A stretch of 64,000 bases of DNA, taken from the NCBI RefSeq assembly GCF_026212465.1, contig NC_080056.1, forward strand, positions 11,850,241 to 11,914,240, in the 5' to 3' direction. The position numbers were made by a program, and so were the translations under genes. Origin of the DNA: Amaranthus tricolor (taxonomy: Eukaryota; Streptophyta; Magnoliopsida; Caryophyllales; Amaranthaceae). The notes below the pieces were generated by a model. That model made no database searches. It had not been told where the DNA came from and saw nothing but the letters and a program-made list of their open reading frames with translations. Of this stretch, positions 21,690-33,279 are shown piece by piece (position 1 is the first letter of the stretch; each line of letters opens with the position of its first letter).

Positions 21690-23835
21690 ATGCCAGTCAA
21701 TGCTATGGCTACCTCTAGCCAAGGTGGAGTTGCTTGTGATTTTTGCGGTGTGCATGGTCATTCTCTAATGGAGTGTTCTGTTAATCCCAATGGAGCTATG
21801 GGAGTGCCAGAGTAAGTCAATGCTTTTCAAGCTCGTCCTCCTTTCAACAACAATAGCTACTATCCTGGAATTCGAAATCATCCTAACTTGTCATATCGGA
21901 GCAACAATGTGTTAAATCCTCAACAGCAACACTTTCCACCACAAGCACCACAACAATAATATGGGCAACATCAGCAATATCAGCCCAATCAAAGACCACC
22001 CGGTTTCCAAAGGCCTCCTCAAGGCCATCAACAACAGCTATTTCAGAACCAACAACCCCAATCCGAATTGGGGGAGTTGAAAACCATGATGGCTCAAATG
22101 GCCAAACAGCTTGAGCAACTCGGTACTCACAATAAAATGCTTGAAACTCAAGTCGCTCAATAAGCTGCATCTAGCTCCTTTAGACAAGCAGGAGCATTGC
22201 CCGGCCAACCTACTCAACCACATGGCAAGGAGACCGCCAATGCAATCACTACAAGGAGCGGGTTGAGTTATGATGAGCCACCCATGCCTCACAGTGGAGA
22301 GTCAAATTCGAAAGATGTGGGCATTTCTGAAGCGATTACTGATGAAGCATCTTCTGAGGCAGTGCACGAGAAGGAGAAAGCGAAAGAAGAGGCATTGCAA
22401 GTGCCTCCCATCACACTTCCTTTTCCCAACCGCCAAGTGAAGAGCAAGCTTGAAAAGCAGTTAGGTAAGTTCTTGGAGGTGGTTAAGAATTTGCAGGTAA
22501 TAGTTCCTTTTATTGAATTAATCACACAAGTGCCTGCTTATGCTAAATTCATGAAGGACATATTGACTAGGAAAAGAGCTTTTAGTGAGGTGGATACAGT
22601 TGCTTTTACTGAACAATGTAGTGCTTTGCTACAAAATAAATCCCCTCCAAAACTGAAAGATCCTGGTAGTTTCTCCATCCCTTGTCACATTGGAAAACTG
22701 TTTATTGATAAATCTTTATGTGATTTAGGAGCTAGTGTCAGTGTAATGCCTTTTTCTGTCTATTCTAAACTGAAAATGGGAGATTTAAAAGTCACTAATA
22801 TTACCTTACAAATGGCTGACCGTTCTGTTAAATATCCTTTGGGTATTTTGGAGGACGTCCCTGTTAGGGTAGGTAAGTTTTATATCCCTGTTTATTTTGT
22901 TGTCCTTGATATGGAGGAAGATCAACAAATCCCTATTATTTTAGGAAAACCTTTCCTTCATACGGCAGGAGCAGTAATTGATGTGAAAAATGGTAGACTA
23001 ACACTTTCTATGGGGGATGACAATGTAACTTTCAATTTGAGCAATGCTTTGAAAGGTCCCATGCTTGAGGAAAAATGCCATGTTATTGATGTAATTGATG
23101 TGATTTGTCATGATAACTTGCCCCTAACTCTTATGAAAGATTCTTTGGAGGCCGTTCTTTGTCTTGAATCTTCTACAGGTGATGCTAGCATTTGAAAGAC
23201 TGAAATTGATGCTATTGAACAAGCTCTTTGTAATGAAGAACTTAGTCACAGCAAGAGCAAGAGAGTGCAGAGGTTAGTTCGGCCTATATGCAAAGTTGAG
23301 GTAAAGAAGTCTGAACTAAAACCTCTCCCTTCCCATCTTAAGTATGTTTTTCTTGATGAGCAAGAGCTCCATCCTGTTATCGTCAGCACTACATTCAATG
23401 ATGCCCAACTTTCCCAACTTTTGGATGTTCTGGAAACTCACAAGAAGGCCATTGGGTATAGTGTTGATGATTTGAAGGGTATTAGTCCCGACTTTTGCAT
23501 GCATAGGATTCATTTGGAAGAAGATAACAATCCTTGTATTCAACCACAAAGGCGCTAAAATCCTAACATGCAAGAAGTCGTGAAAAGTGAGGTATTGAAA
23601 CTACTTGACGCAGGCAATATTTTTCCTATTGCTACATCTAAGTGGGTAAGTCCTGTGCAAGTGGTTCCAAAAAAAGGTGGGATGACTGTTGTTAAGAATG
23701 ATAAAAATGAATTAATTCCCACTAAAACTGTCACTGGTTGGCGCATGTGCAATGATTACAGGAAACTGAATTTAGCTACTCATAAGGATCATTTCCCTCT
23801 CCCATTCATTGATCAGATGCTTGAAAGGATGATGA
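21690..23835 (+). pseudogene. Athila-like gypsy gag, protease and start of reverse transcriptase
   Basis: One frame can be followed from 21690 to 23835 across at least five stops (for example near 21813, 21957, 22161, 23193 and 23556). Gag carries the CDFCGVHGHSLMEC zinc motif and a Gln/Pro-rich linker. The protease region shows SIPCHIGKLFIDKSLCDLGA, a D-L-G-A active-site variant typical of Athila elements, then IPIILGKPFLHTAGAVIDVK. Reverse transcriptase begins with SKWVSPVQVVPKKGG and WRMCNDYRKLNLATHKDHFP and is cut off after FIDQMLERM. The N-terminal half of gag is missing because the chromovirus LTR abuts at 21686. Confidence 0.85.
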
Positions 23836-25780
23836 CGATGATGATGAGCAGCAGGATAATGACTTTGACCCCATGGGTTAGTGGGCTCTTACCCCCCTCT
23901 CAAACTCTGTGGACAGTGCTTGATTTGGCTTGGGGGGGGGGAGTCTTGATTAATGCTTTAGCCTACTCTCTTGTATATAGTCCACTGCTTTTAGTGTAGT
24001 TGTTTTGGTTGGAGTTGGTTGTTTCTCTCCTCTCGCAGATTCTTTTGCAAGTCGCGCTTTGGATAACGTGATGTTTTTTTGTGCTTCAGCTTGCATTATG
24101 AAGTTAATTAGTGAGATCTTCCCAACTCTTTTCATAATCTAGCTTTGAGTGTTTTTATTGCTTTCTTAGGATTGTTACATGGTTTGTACCACTCATTAGG
24201 AGTGGGAGTTTACATGTGACCAAAAACATTGTATTGCTTTCTTAGTTGTAATGTATTTCTTTCTCCCTTGATGCCCCTTTGGATTTATTTTGACAAAGTA
24301 TGTTCCCTGTGCCCTATGGTTGAAATTTTTAACACTTGTGATTGCTGAGGCTGGTCATTGTAGACTTTTGGGTTCTTTATCCGATTCCTTGATATTATTG
24401 AAACTTGTGTTTTTGAGCATTATTATCTATTGTTTTGGAACAAGGAAGAGTTTACCTTGTAAGGATTTAGACTTTGATTTTTATCTCACTATTTCTTTCT
24501 TGAGTGATTAGTTCCTGGTGTATCACTGATCTCCATCTTGGCTTGGTACTGGTCTTGTTAGCTATGTAATTGCATGATGAGCATGATAGAAGGCCCTCAT
24601 TTGCTAAAAGCTGTGCAACATTGTTTTCAAAGACATAATTTGCCATTTGATCCTTTATTTTAAATCCTAAATTTTCTTTCATAACTAACCACATTATAAA
24701 CCCTTTTTGACCCTATTTGATCAACCCAAGTCTAGCTTGGGGGAGCAATTGGTTGGTTAGTGGGCGATATATATTCTGTCATTTGGCTCACATTTACTTG
24801 CATGGGGTACTTAAGTTAGGTTGATTGTTTCCTCATTGTTGGAGTGTGCTTCTTTAGTTGGTCATATATCATCATCTTTTTCATTGTCCATATTCATGTA
24901 GTTCCAAAAAAAAGAGAAAAAAAAAAAAACTCTCTTGGTTTGTCATATATTACCATCTTTTCATTATTCATATTCATGCAGTTCCAAAAAAAATTGTAAA
25001 TAAATAAATAAAAATAAAAAAAATAAAATAAAAAATTTGTTTCACATCTTTTAATTTGTTGTACTTTTTTCGCCTTTACAAGTTGTAAATCTCTAGTAAT
25101 TTAATGATGATATGACGGTGGTTTCCATTAGTTGGGTTGGTTCGGTAGTTATGAGTTAAAGTTATTTGGAGTTGTTTTAGCCTCATCTTTAGGCTACGTT
25201 ACTTTTTAGATTATGCTCCCCCAAAATAGACTTTCAGCTTGCATATTTTCAAATTTTATCCTACCTTTGACCCAAACCCCATTACAAGCTCAATAAAGAC
25301 CTTCTTGATAATCATGCAGTTATATGTGCTTCCTCGATTTAATATCTTGCCAAGATTTGAGAGTATGTGCCGCATTTCGAGTCGACTTTTATAGGTCGAG
25401 TGATATTATTTCCCCTTCAAACACATGAGTGTTGTTGAGATGGGAGGGTGCCTTATTAGCATTTTAGGCTACAAAAATTGATTCATATGCACATCTTTTG
25501 CATATTTGTGGGCGGAGAGCGATCGAGTACATTTTATACTCGCCATAGATAGAGGAGTGTCACCCGTGAGAACTCTTTCCTTGATTCCTCGTTATTCCTT
25601 AGTGATAAGGCTTGAATTCGCTTGTATGATATTTTACTCTTGGATAGGTATTGAACTATTTGAATGCTTTGATTGAGAGGATGTGATCACAAGTGTTTTT
25701 ACGATGTTGCTTTTATAGGGTGAAGCATACTTTTACTCTTAAAACCTTGTCTTGTTTGCTTGAGGACAAGCAAAGGTTCG
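23836..25780 (+). other. Athila-like 3' region after a large pol deletion
   Basis: A short acidic tail (DDDDEQQDNDFDPMG then stop) directly follows the truncated reverse transcriptase. RNase H and integrase are therefore gone. The remaining 1.9 kb has no convincing long frame and resembles the long 3' non-coding or decayed envelope-like region of Athila elements. A purine motif GCTTGGGGGAGC at 24735-24746 mimics the final polypurine tract. A stretch ending GTTCCAAAAAAAA is repeated in tandem at about 24861-24910 and 24940-24987. Confidence 0.6.
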
Positions 25781-25793
25781 GCTTGGGGGAGTT
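25781..25793 (+). other. Polypurine tract of Athila-like element
   Basis: GCTTGGGGGAGTT, preceded by GAGGACAAGCAAAGGTTCG, is the characteristic sequence before the 3' LTR of Athila/Calypso-type elements. The LTR starts at the next base. Confidence 0.85.
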
Positions 25794-27269
25794 TGATGTG
25801 TGTGTTTTATATATTATTTTCTACCATGCCCCCATTGTATTTTCATAGCATTTCTTGCGTATTTTGCTCAATTTCCTATTGGTTTTTATGCTTGGTTGGA
25901 GTGTTTGTTTCCTATCTATTTTGTAGGTACAAAGCTCTAATTATGCTAGGAATCGACTCTTGGAGCGAGATTTGCAAGTTGGAAGGTCATAAGCTACTCA
26001 AAGGTCATTTTTGTGCTGACCAGGTCTCATACCCGGGTGGGTTTCCACATACCCGGCCGGGTGAGCCTCTCATACCCGGGTGGGTTTCCAAATACCCGGC
26101 CGGGTGAGCCTCTCATACCCGGGTGGGTTTCCACATACCCGGCTGGGTGAGCCTCTCATACCCGGGTGGGTTTCTACATACCCGGCCGGGTGAGCCTCTC
26201 ATACACGGGTGGGTTTCTAGACACCCGGCCTGGCTTCCATTGAAGATCAAATTGCTCTGCTGCGTACCCGGGCGGGTTTCCACATACCCGACCGGGTTTA
26301 CTCTTGAACTTAGAAAATTTTTGGTCTTGAAGATTTAGTTTTGCTTCGCACCCGGTCGGGTTTCCACATACCCGGCCGGGTCTTGCAGTTATTTTTTATA
26401 GTAACTTCCCATATCCTCCGATCTCTTTTAAGGAGGATATAAATAGCTTTTGAGGGGAATTTGGAAGGATAGTTTTTTTTCTCTGTTTTGAGGGTTTGAT
26501 ATTGAAGGGATTTCTCATATTACTTGCCATGGGGGATTTTTAATCAACACTTGGACATTGTAATTTTAATTATATTGAAGGTATTAGTTTTAATTCTAAT
26601 CTCTTGTTCTTGTTTAGTGATATTATCTTTGAATGTTTGTTTCTCCATTAAATTTGAATTTAATTTTCTCCATGAATTTAATTGTTGAATCTCTTGTTTG
26701 TTTTAATATGCTTAGTGAGTAGTTTTATTTCTAGGGTTTGGTGAAACTATGCAAAAGGTCATGATTCTTGTTTGATTTTAGGATTTAAATTTGGTTTGTC
26801 TAGGCGATTCAATTGATGGGTTTTATATTGATTGCTTGTTTGGCCAATTTGCAACTTTTATTCGCTCAATTCTATAAGCGAGAGTTGCGAGTTTGAGTGA
26901 ACGATTTCCTTCTTTGAACAATTAAGCTTTAATCGCGATAGCTTGTTTTATTGTTTGATTGTCGAATTTGTTTGCGAGAGCAACATCTTCCTTCGCCTAT
27001 ATTCATTCCTATCCCAATTGTTGTTCATGAATCATGATCGATGCATAGTGAATCCTTTTAGCCCTAGGTTTTTGATTATTGAATTTTATTCATCTCTTGT
27101 TTTTGCGTTCTACTTAGATAAACAAAAATCCAACATTTGATCGTTAGCAATAGTGAACTTGGTTCAAATTGTGACTTTATTTGTCCTTCCACAGTGGTTC
27201 GACCCTACTTTCCCAACTATTCTAGTTAGGTGAATTAGGAATTAGTTTTGGTAGTAAAACGACCTATCA
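25794..27269 (+). repeat. 3' LTR of Athila-like element (1476 bp)
   Basis: It starts TGATGTGTGTG and ends AACGACCTATCA. It contains a GC-rich 43-bp tandem array in its first half. The next base begins the reading frame of a Mutator-like transposase, so GTGGC (27270-27274) should be one copy of the target-site duplication. Confidence 0.82.
26026..26390 (+). repeat. 43-bp GC-rich tandem repeat in the Athila-like LTR
   Basis: Five units start at 26026, 26069, 26112, 26155 and 26198 with an exact 43-bp step. Each contains CATACCCGGGTGGGTTTC, then CATACCCGGCCGGGTGAGC. Two more degenerate units follow at about 26263-26300 and 26347-26388. Each unit holds near-palindromes CCCGGGTGGG and ACCCGGCCGGGT. 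The GC content contrasts sharply with the AT-rich surroundings. Confidence 0.93.
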
Positions 27270-28621
27270 GTGGCACTATGTGAAGTGATCGGAATGACGC
27301 CAACCAATCACAACTTCTTGGTTGTGTTTTGTTTGATGCGAAATGAGGCGGCTGTGTCGTATTCGTGGGTGTTGCAGGGATTGACAGATATTTTCAGCAC
27401 TGCTCAAACTCCTAGCGTCATTGTAACCGATCGAGACGAAGGTTTATCTGCAGCTGTTCGTGACGTCTTCCCAGGTAAAAAGGCTTTGTTGATTCATTAT
27501 TGTCGTTATATCTAATGATTATGTCTTAATTTCGTTCAATGTTTTGTTTAATGTAGATATGCGGCATTTGTTATACATCTGGCATATTGACAACGATGTT
27601 GAGAACATGGTGGACAAGTTGTGCGGCGGGAAGAAAAATCAACAAGGGCAGGTTTTCAGGAACAGTAGATGGAACCCCTTGGTTGAAAGTTCTACAATCG
27701 GGGAATTTGAACAGAGATGGCAAGCGATCGTCAGTACGTGGTCGGTTAGGAACAAAAAGGTCGTTCGGTATTCGGCTGGAACATGGATTCCACTTAGAGA
27801 GAAATTTGTGCGTGCGTGGACGAATGATCGTTTCCACTTGGGTAACCAGACTACCAGCAAAGTTGAAAGCCAACATTCGTCTTTCAAGTATTACCTTGGT
27901 AGCGGTAATAGCTCATTCGATACCCTGTTCAAAAGGGCACACGCACAGATTACAAATCAGCAAGCTAGGATCCGACAAGCGCTACAGGAATCCATGACTT
28001 CTGTAGCAAGGTCGATGCGACAGCATTTCTTTAGACCTTTATATCGCCACGTATCTCTCTATGCCTTGGAGCAGGTTCAGCTTGAGTATAACCGCATGTT
28101 AGAACTGGGTGATTTTGTATTTAACAAATGCGGTTGTGTACTTCAACAAACCCATGGATTGCCGTGTGCATGTTATTTACATATGTCCATCGGTTCACAT
28201 GGTGCTTTGTATTTGGATGACATTCATCAATTCTGGAGTACTTTGAGGTACACAGAGTTAGGAGATGAGACCAACGAAGGAGTACGATACGCGAACGCCA
28301 ACGAAAAAGAGTACTTTCAATCTCTGGTAGATGAAGTCCTTAAATCTGATCCCGTTGTCGTACGCCGAATGTCTTAGGTACTTGAATATGAACTACACCC
28401 AGATGGAGCCGAAGTACCTGAGCCTTATGCAAGTCCACCGAGAAAGGGAAGACCAAGCACAAGTAAAACCATGAGAAGGAGAAAAAGTGCATTTGAATAT
28501 AGCAGATCATCTTCTCGCGGTCGAGGGTCAAGATCTTCTTCCCGCGGAAGATCTAGTGGCAGATCTAGTGGTCGAGAAACGCAATCTTCAGTAGGAATTA
28601 AGTTCAGTTTCAACTTATCCG
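27270..28621 (+). pseudogene. Mutator-like transposase, 5' end lost
   Basis: The frame starts inside the MULE transposase core (ALCEVIGMTPTNHNFLVVF, SVIVTDRDEGLSAAVRDVFP). An 82-bp intron at 27475-27556 has GT..AG ends and restores VFPDMRHLLYIWHIDNDVEN. The core continues with KFVRAWTNDRFHLGNQTTSK and KVESQHSSFKYYLGSG. A SWIM zinc finger follows (CGCVLQQTHGLPCACYLH). A TAG at 28375 interrupts the frame before a Ser/Arg-rich tail (YSRSSSRGRGSRSSSRGRSS) that runs to a second donor at 28622. The protein would cut and move Mutator-type DNA transposons. The N-terminal part is absent because the Athila-like LTR ends at 27269. Confidence 0.85.
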
Positions 28622-28700
28622 GTAATTGACTTTAGTTTTTGTTTTTTTGCATTAAATTGTTACAGTTTAAGCATATTAACTTTATTTACAATTATTGTAG

Positions 28701-29379
28701 ATGATCCGGGAGGTCGTGATTTTTCACAGTTTCTATGGCCTAATGACATCCCATTCATCCTTCCTCCTTACTTGTTCGACTGGATTGATGTGTTAGGTGA
28801 TGGAAACTGTGAATTTAGAGCAATTGCTATCACAGAGCTGGGAGGCGAGGAAGAATAGCCTCTTTTAAGACGTGCTATGAGTATGGAAATGTAAATGAAC
28901 AGAGCGCAATACCTAACTTTGTATCTATCCCAGGAGTCGTTACACGAGGCTATATTCAGAATAGGTTCATACAGCATGGACCTGCTCCTTTTATGCACTG
29001 GATGGATGCACCGATGGCTTTGTACTCTCCAGCAACGTTTCTAAACATTGACATTGCTTATTATGGTGCTGCTGAAGGTAATTCGCAATACAACTGTTTG
29101 GTTCTTCCGTTAAGGAAAGCACCGGGCGTGCATAGTGTAAATAAAGTAATACATATATGTTGGGTGAATGGAAATCTTTTTGTTCAACTTTTAATGAACG
29201 AAGATTCATCCCCACTCCCGCCGATCCATCAACGTTGAAAACAAGTAGCTGACAATTTCACCAAACATCTTGACACACATTTCACTACGAGGATTATGCT
29301 CTGCAATAATCTACGCGGGCCACGACCACGACCAACTAATAACACCGCTGACGATGCTTTAAATTTAGATACTCCATAG
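28701..29379 (+). pseudogene. OTU-like cysteine protease domain of the Mutator-like gene
   Basis: This exon follows the acceptor at 28699-28700 in phase with the preceding exon (SD-DPGGRDFSQFLWP). The OTU signature is DVLGDGNCEFRAIAITELGG, with the catalytic Asp and Cys in DGNC. Homologues usually have Gly where E stands after Cys. Two stops (TAG near 28857, TAA near 28893) and a one-base loss near 28978 disrupt it. After the shift the frame reads PAPFMHWMDAPMALYSPATF and later HICWVNGNLFVQLLM, the expected region for the catalytic His. OTU enzymes remove ubiquitin. In MULEs such captured protease domains are known, but their role is unclear. Confidence 0.8.
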
Positions 29380-29779
29380 TCTTATGTGTTGTATAAATAA
29401 TTACCTTCTTGTTTTATAGAATTTATACACGACATTCATTAAAAGTTGTATTTAATCCATAGTTGTACTACTGTGTATACTAACGACATTCATTGACGAA
29501 AATAAATGCAATCATTAATGTAAAATAGTTTAAGTACAGACTATGAAGGGTCATGCCCTTTAAAAATTTGCCATTCTTCAAATAAATCTCTACAATCATT
29601 AAGGTATATTTCTAAGGCATGTCGTTGACGGGGTTCAAATCCGCGAGCTGAGCAGGTAGTCTTGCCACTGGAGCGAATCAACTGGGCCATTCATTCAGGA
29701 ACTGAAAACACAAAAGGAAAGCAGGAGTTAACAAGAAATAAAACAGGAACTAAAAACACAAAAAGACATAGCAAAACTC
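29380..29779. other. Intergenic stretch between convergent pseudogenes
   Basis: AT-rich with no open frame of note. GGGGTTCAAATCC at 29630-29642 resembles a B-box, but no matching A-box or cloverleaf is seen. Confidence 0.5.
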
Positions 29780-31622
29780 ACGTATTCAGATTTGCTCTGA
29801 GAAGGACCTGGACCGAAACTCGGCCCTTCGCCGGGGGATATGTACGGGTGCGAGCACATTTTCAACCATTCAACGTAATTAGGTTCAGCCTCTGATGTAA
29901 CAAAAGCCCGACGAAGTCCCTGCTCAACAAGGCAGGCACTAAAGGGGAACCTACTCCATGCCTCCAAATATACAGTAGAAGAAGGAAAGGTCACGGAATA
30001 GGTACCGTGTGTCGGTTGGAGAGCCTTGGCTGGTCTCATAGGAGCGGGAGGAATAGCCTGCACGAACCCGATCTGTCGCAATGTCTGCTCCGGCTAATAC
30101 ACCTCGACGACATCAAAGCACGTGATACCCCCGATGACGGTGGTGCGTGGGTGCTCATTCAGCAACGCACTAGGAGCAGAATTGTAGGGAGTCCATTCCA
30201 CCTGCATGCAAGCTACGTTAACAAAAAAAACTTTAAATTAAAAAACACATGCATGACAAAATGTAATGTACAATACCTGAGTCTCCGTCATTGAGTCAAG
30301 AACCCTGCGGCAATCCCTCAGCCTGTCTACCACCTCACGACATGGTTTCTTCGGTGTCTACTTCTCCGCCCTAGTCATGTTTGGCACATCTTCTCGGCGA
30401 GGATGAGGGCGGAAAGCGGGAAAGTACTCATAGATCCATGTCTGGAGCAATGTGAGGCATCCCGCAATGGTCTTGCAACCAGCCCTAGATGCCATTCCGA
30501 GCTGCCTGTACAAGAACGCCAAGGTCACCGCACCTCAGGCCACGTCCTGTTGATCGTCGTTCACGGCAATTATCGGGTGAGGTCGCATACCAATTCTGGT
30601 CTTATCCGCCAGCAAGGTAGAGCCGACGATAGCCATGTAGTACGCTATCCTTTGAGTATCCATGGCCTGCGAACTATGACACAACCGCATCAGTTCAACA
30701 ACGCTTACGCAGCCGCAGGTGAATGCACCTCTACGCCAAAGCTCAAACATAGGCTCCCCGAACAGATTGGTGATACCGACCTGCCACTCCGCCTCCGAAG
30801 GCTCAGCCGGCAGAGAACCTTCCATAGAAATGCCCAATATGCGTTGCACGTCGTGTAACATAATCGTCATTTCCCCCCATGGCATGTGGAAGGTGTTCGT
30901 ATCTGGCTGCCACCTCTCCACGAATGCCGATATCAAAGCACAGTCGATGTGCTGGTGCATAATGTCCGGTAGTCGGCCGAGGGAAGTGGCAGGTAGAAGA
31001 TCGTTCAGCGCATCGGACATATCCCTCAGTCGGATGATGGACTCCACCGGCCTCTTCCTAATACGGCAATCCAGAATCGGAGGCGTACGCTCGGAGCCGT
31101 CAAAAATAAGTTTAGCTATGTGCCCGCCATAGCTAGGGATCAGTCGCGTATCTGTCGGCCCCCCGGGCTGGGGTGATGTCACTAACCAGTCCGTGTTTGC
31201 GGACTGTGAGGACCTGCTCTTCCGTGGCGGCTCATTATCGACCAAACTACGTCCTGCGCGCTCAGAAGAACTCGGGCCGCCACGGGTGTATCTGCCGTCG
31301 GGGCCCCGAACAACAGTCCAGTCCAATGGGCGAGAATCAGGACCTTGGAATTGAACATCATCAGCATCATTATCATCATCACTATAAACCCCCCAACTAC
31401 TCTGGAGGCTGCTAGCCTGGTCATCAAAAGGAGTACGCACTTGGTTCAGCGTACTCGACCGTTGGGCCTCACTATGTCTGACGGCCTCTTCCTGCCTAAC
31501 CCTCCTAGCAGAACCCGTTACCCCCCTCTCATGCGGGTCCCCTCTGAGTAAGGTAGGCCTAAAACTATTACCTCTCAACAATTGTCAAAAAAACCCTTTC
31601 CTTTTCCTTGATTACCAGCCAT
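29780..31622 (-). pseudogene. Plant mobile domain (MAIN/MAIL-like) gene, broken
   Basis: The likely ATG is at 31622 (MAGNQGKGKGFF), with a frame change within 40 bases. The long frame 31581-30535 then has a low-complexity N-terminal part and the plant mobile domain: LIPSYGGHIAKLIFDGSERT, DCALISAFVERWQPDTNTFH, MPWGEMTIMLHDVQRILGIS. The domain continues beyond a stop at 30535 as FLYRQLGMASRAGCKTIAGC and WIYEYFPAFRPHPRREDVPN, interrupted by a TAG. A downstream exon (29790-30210) reads RQIGFVQAIPPAPMRPAKAL and FVTSEAEPNYVEWLKMC. Such domains occur in genes and in MULEs that captured them. It is convergent with the transposase gene, so both may belong to one element. Confidence 0.75.
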
Positions 31623-31689
31623 TTTCTACAATTTTTACAGTTTCATTAAATATTAAAAATAAATGAACATAATCAATATTTAAGTTACA

Positions 31690-31795
31690 TTAACCAGATG
31701 AACATAATAAAAATAATAACAACATTAACAAAAGTAATAACATTAACAATAACAACAACCACAATAATAATAATATAACAATAAAAATAATAACA

Positions 31796-31866
<71 letters not shown>

Positions 31867-32189
31867 TAATAATCCAAATAAAAATAATAATAGTTTTTCT
31901 AAAAAACATAATAATAAAAAATTAAAAACGAAAAAAACCAAACAACACCAATAATAAAAATAATTTTCAACACAACATACAAAGTTTATTAATAATAATA
32001 ATATTAATTATAATAAACATATTTAAAATAATAAATTAATTATTAAAAAAAAGAATAATTTAATAATAAAATTAATAACAATCACAAAAATAATTAAAAA
32101 ATAAAAATAATATCAGTAATAATAATAATAATACCAACAAAAATAAAATTAAAAATAACAATAATAATTATCAAAAACAAACGAAAAAA
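31690..32189. repeat. AT-rich (AAT)n microsatellite region
   Basis: A pure AAT array at about 31796-31863 is embedded in 500 bases made almost wholly of AAT, AAC and AAA words. It forms the 5' flank of the plant-mobile-domain pseudogene. No gene is visible. Confidence 0.9.
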
Positions 32190-32288
32190 AAATGAATCGC
32201 CCAGATCTGGGCGATTGGACCCCGGTTCAATCGCCCCGTTTTTGGCGATTGAACCGGGGTCCAATCGCCTAAATCTGGGCGATTCATT
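32190..32288. repeat. GC-rich long hairpin
   Basis: The left arm begins AAATGAATCGCCCAGATCTG and continues to TTCAATCGCC near 32235. The right arm, from GGCGATTGAACC at 32244 to GGGCGATTCATTT, is its reverse complement with about two or three mismatches. The spacer is about eight bases (CCGTTTTT). The arm of about 45 bp stands alone in AT-rich DNA. Confidence 0.9.
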
Positions 32289-32578
32289 TAAATTTTTTTT
32301 TAAATTACTTTAAATTCGAAAAATTAAAAAAAAAACAACAATAATAATAATAATAATTGTAATAATAATTATAACAAACATATTAACATTCACAAATTTA
32401 AAATCAAAACATAAAAATAAATTTAATAATAAAAACAATAAAAATCACAACAATAATAACAATAATAATAAAATTATTAAAATAACAGTACCAAAAAAAT
32501 AATAATAATAATAATAATTACAATAATATAATTAAAATTTATAATAATTATATAAAAACAAACAAAAAAAAATTAACA

Positions 32579-32608
32579 GTTGAATCGCCCAGATCTGGGC
32601 GGTTCAAC
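32579..32608. repeat. 30-bp near-perfect palindrome sharing the hairpin core
   Basis: GTTGAATCGCCCAGATCTGG followed by GCGGTTCAAC is its own reverse complement apart from one base pair. Its centre, TGAATCGCCCAGATCTGGGC, is identical to the outer part of the hairpin at 32190-32288. Confidence 0.88.
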
Positions 32609-33013
32609 TTATTTTTTTTTCGTTTGAAAATTTAAATTATTTACATTCGAAAAGAAATTATCTCGATTAATTGTTTGCGGATTGAACTTAGTTTTTTCTC
32701 CAACAATTTGCTTTTGTAAGTTGGTTTTTAAGTGTGGTAGAAAATATTTTAGTGAAAATGTGGTATATATAGAAAATTTTAGGTCTGATGGCAAAATCGT
32801 TATTTTTTTATTATATAGGGGCAAATACGTAATTTTCTCAGGGGTGGCGATAAAATGAAAAGGGTGGCGATATTTAAGGATTTGGTTATGTAATCATAGA
32901 ATAATTTTGTTTGTGTTTATACATAAAATAGGAATCCATATTTTATTTGGACTAATTCCACTTAAAAAGGCCCATTAGGTTTAACTTAAATTCTCATTAT
33001 ATATATAACTAGT
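32609..33013. other. Anonymous AT-rich stretch
   Basis: I see no gene, repeat array or clear transposon end here. Confidence 0.4.
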
Positions 33014-33263
33014 TTTTTGAGAGACCATTTCTTTAAATGACGTATTATAAGTTCAAGCCATTAAAGATTAATGTCTTATTACCGTATTTTTAATGTTTAA
33101 TTACATTATTCTTAATGCTTATTTACCGTATCCTTAATGCCTACTTTCAATATCTTAAATGTCTACTTATATTATTTTTAATGTCTATTTACAATATTTT
33201 AAAAAATATATAATGGGCCGGCCAAATTAGAGATAGTCTCTCAAAGAGACCGTCTCTCACAAG
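33014..33263. mobile_element. MITE-like unit with GAGAGAC termini and internal short tandem repeats
   Basis: The left end, TTTTTGAGAGACCATTTCTT, matches the reverse complement of the right end, CTTGTGAGAGACGGTCTCTT, with a few mismatches. Between them lie about six degenerate units of 22-24 bp of the form TTAATGTCTATTTACAATAT. No coding capacity. Target duplications are not clear. Confidence 0.6.
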
Positions 33264-33279
33264 AATTTGTGCTATATAT

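Noticed and set aside
24735..24746. Internal GCTTGGGGGAGC as the real polypurine tract
   Set aside because: It is not followed by a TG-starting LTR. The copy at 25781 is, and the LTR end at 27269 pairs with it.
26026..26390. CRISPR-like array
   Set aside because: The spacing is regular, but there are no unique spacers; the whole 43-bp unit repeats. It lies inside a plant LTR.
29620..29700. Possible tRNA or SINE from a GGTTCAAATCC word
   Set aside because: Only a T-arm/B-box-like word is present. No A-box, acceptor stem or anticodon arm could be placed around it.
31685..31941. Hydrophobic Ile/Leu-rich minus-strand frames resembling membrane proteins
   Set aside because: They are translations of the (AAT)n microsatellite.
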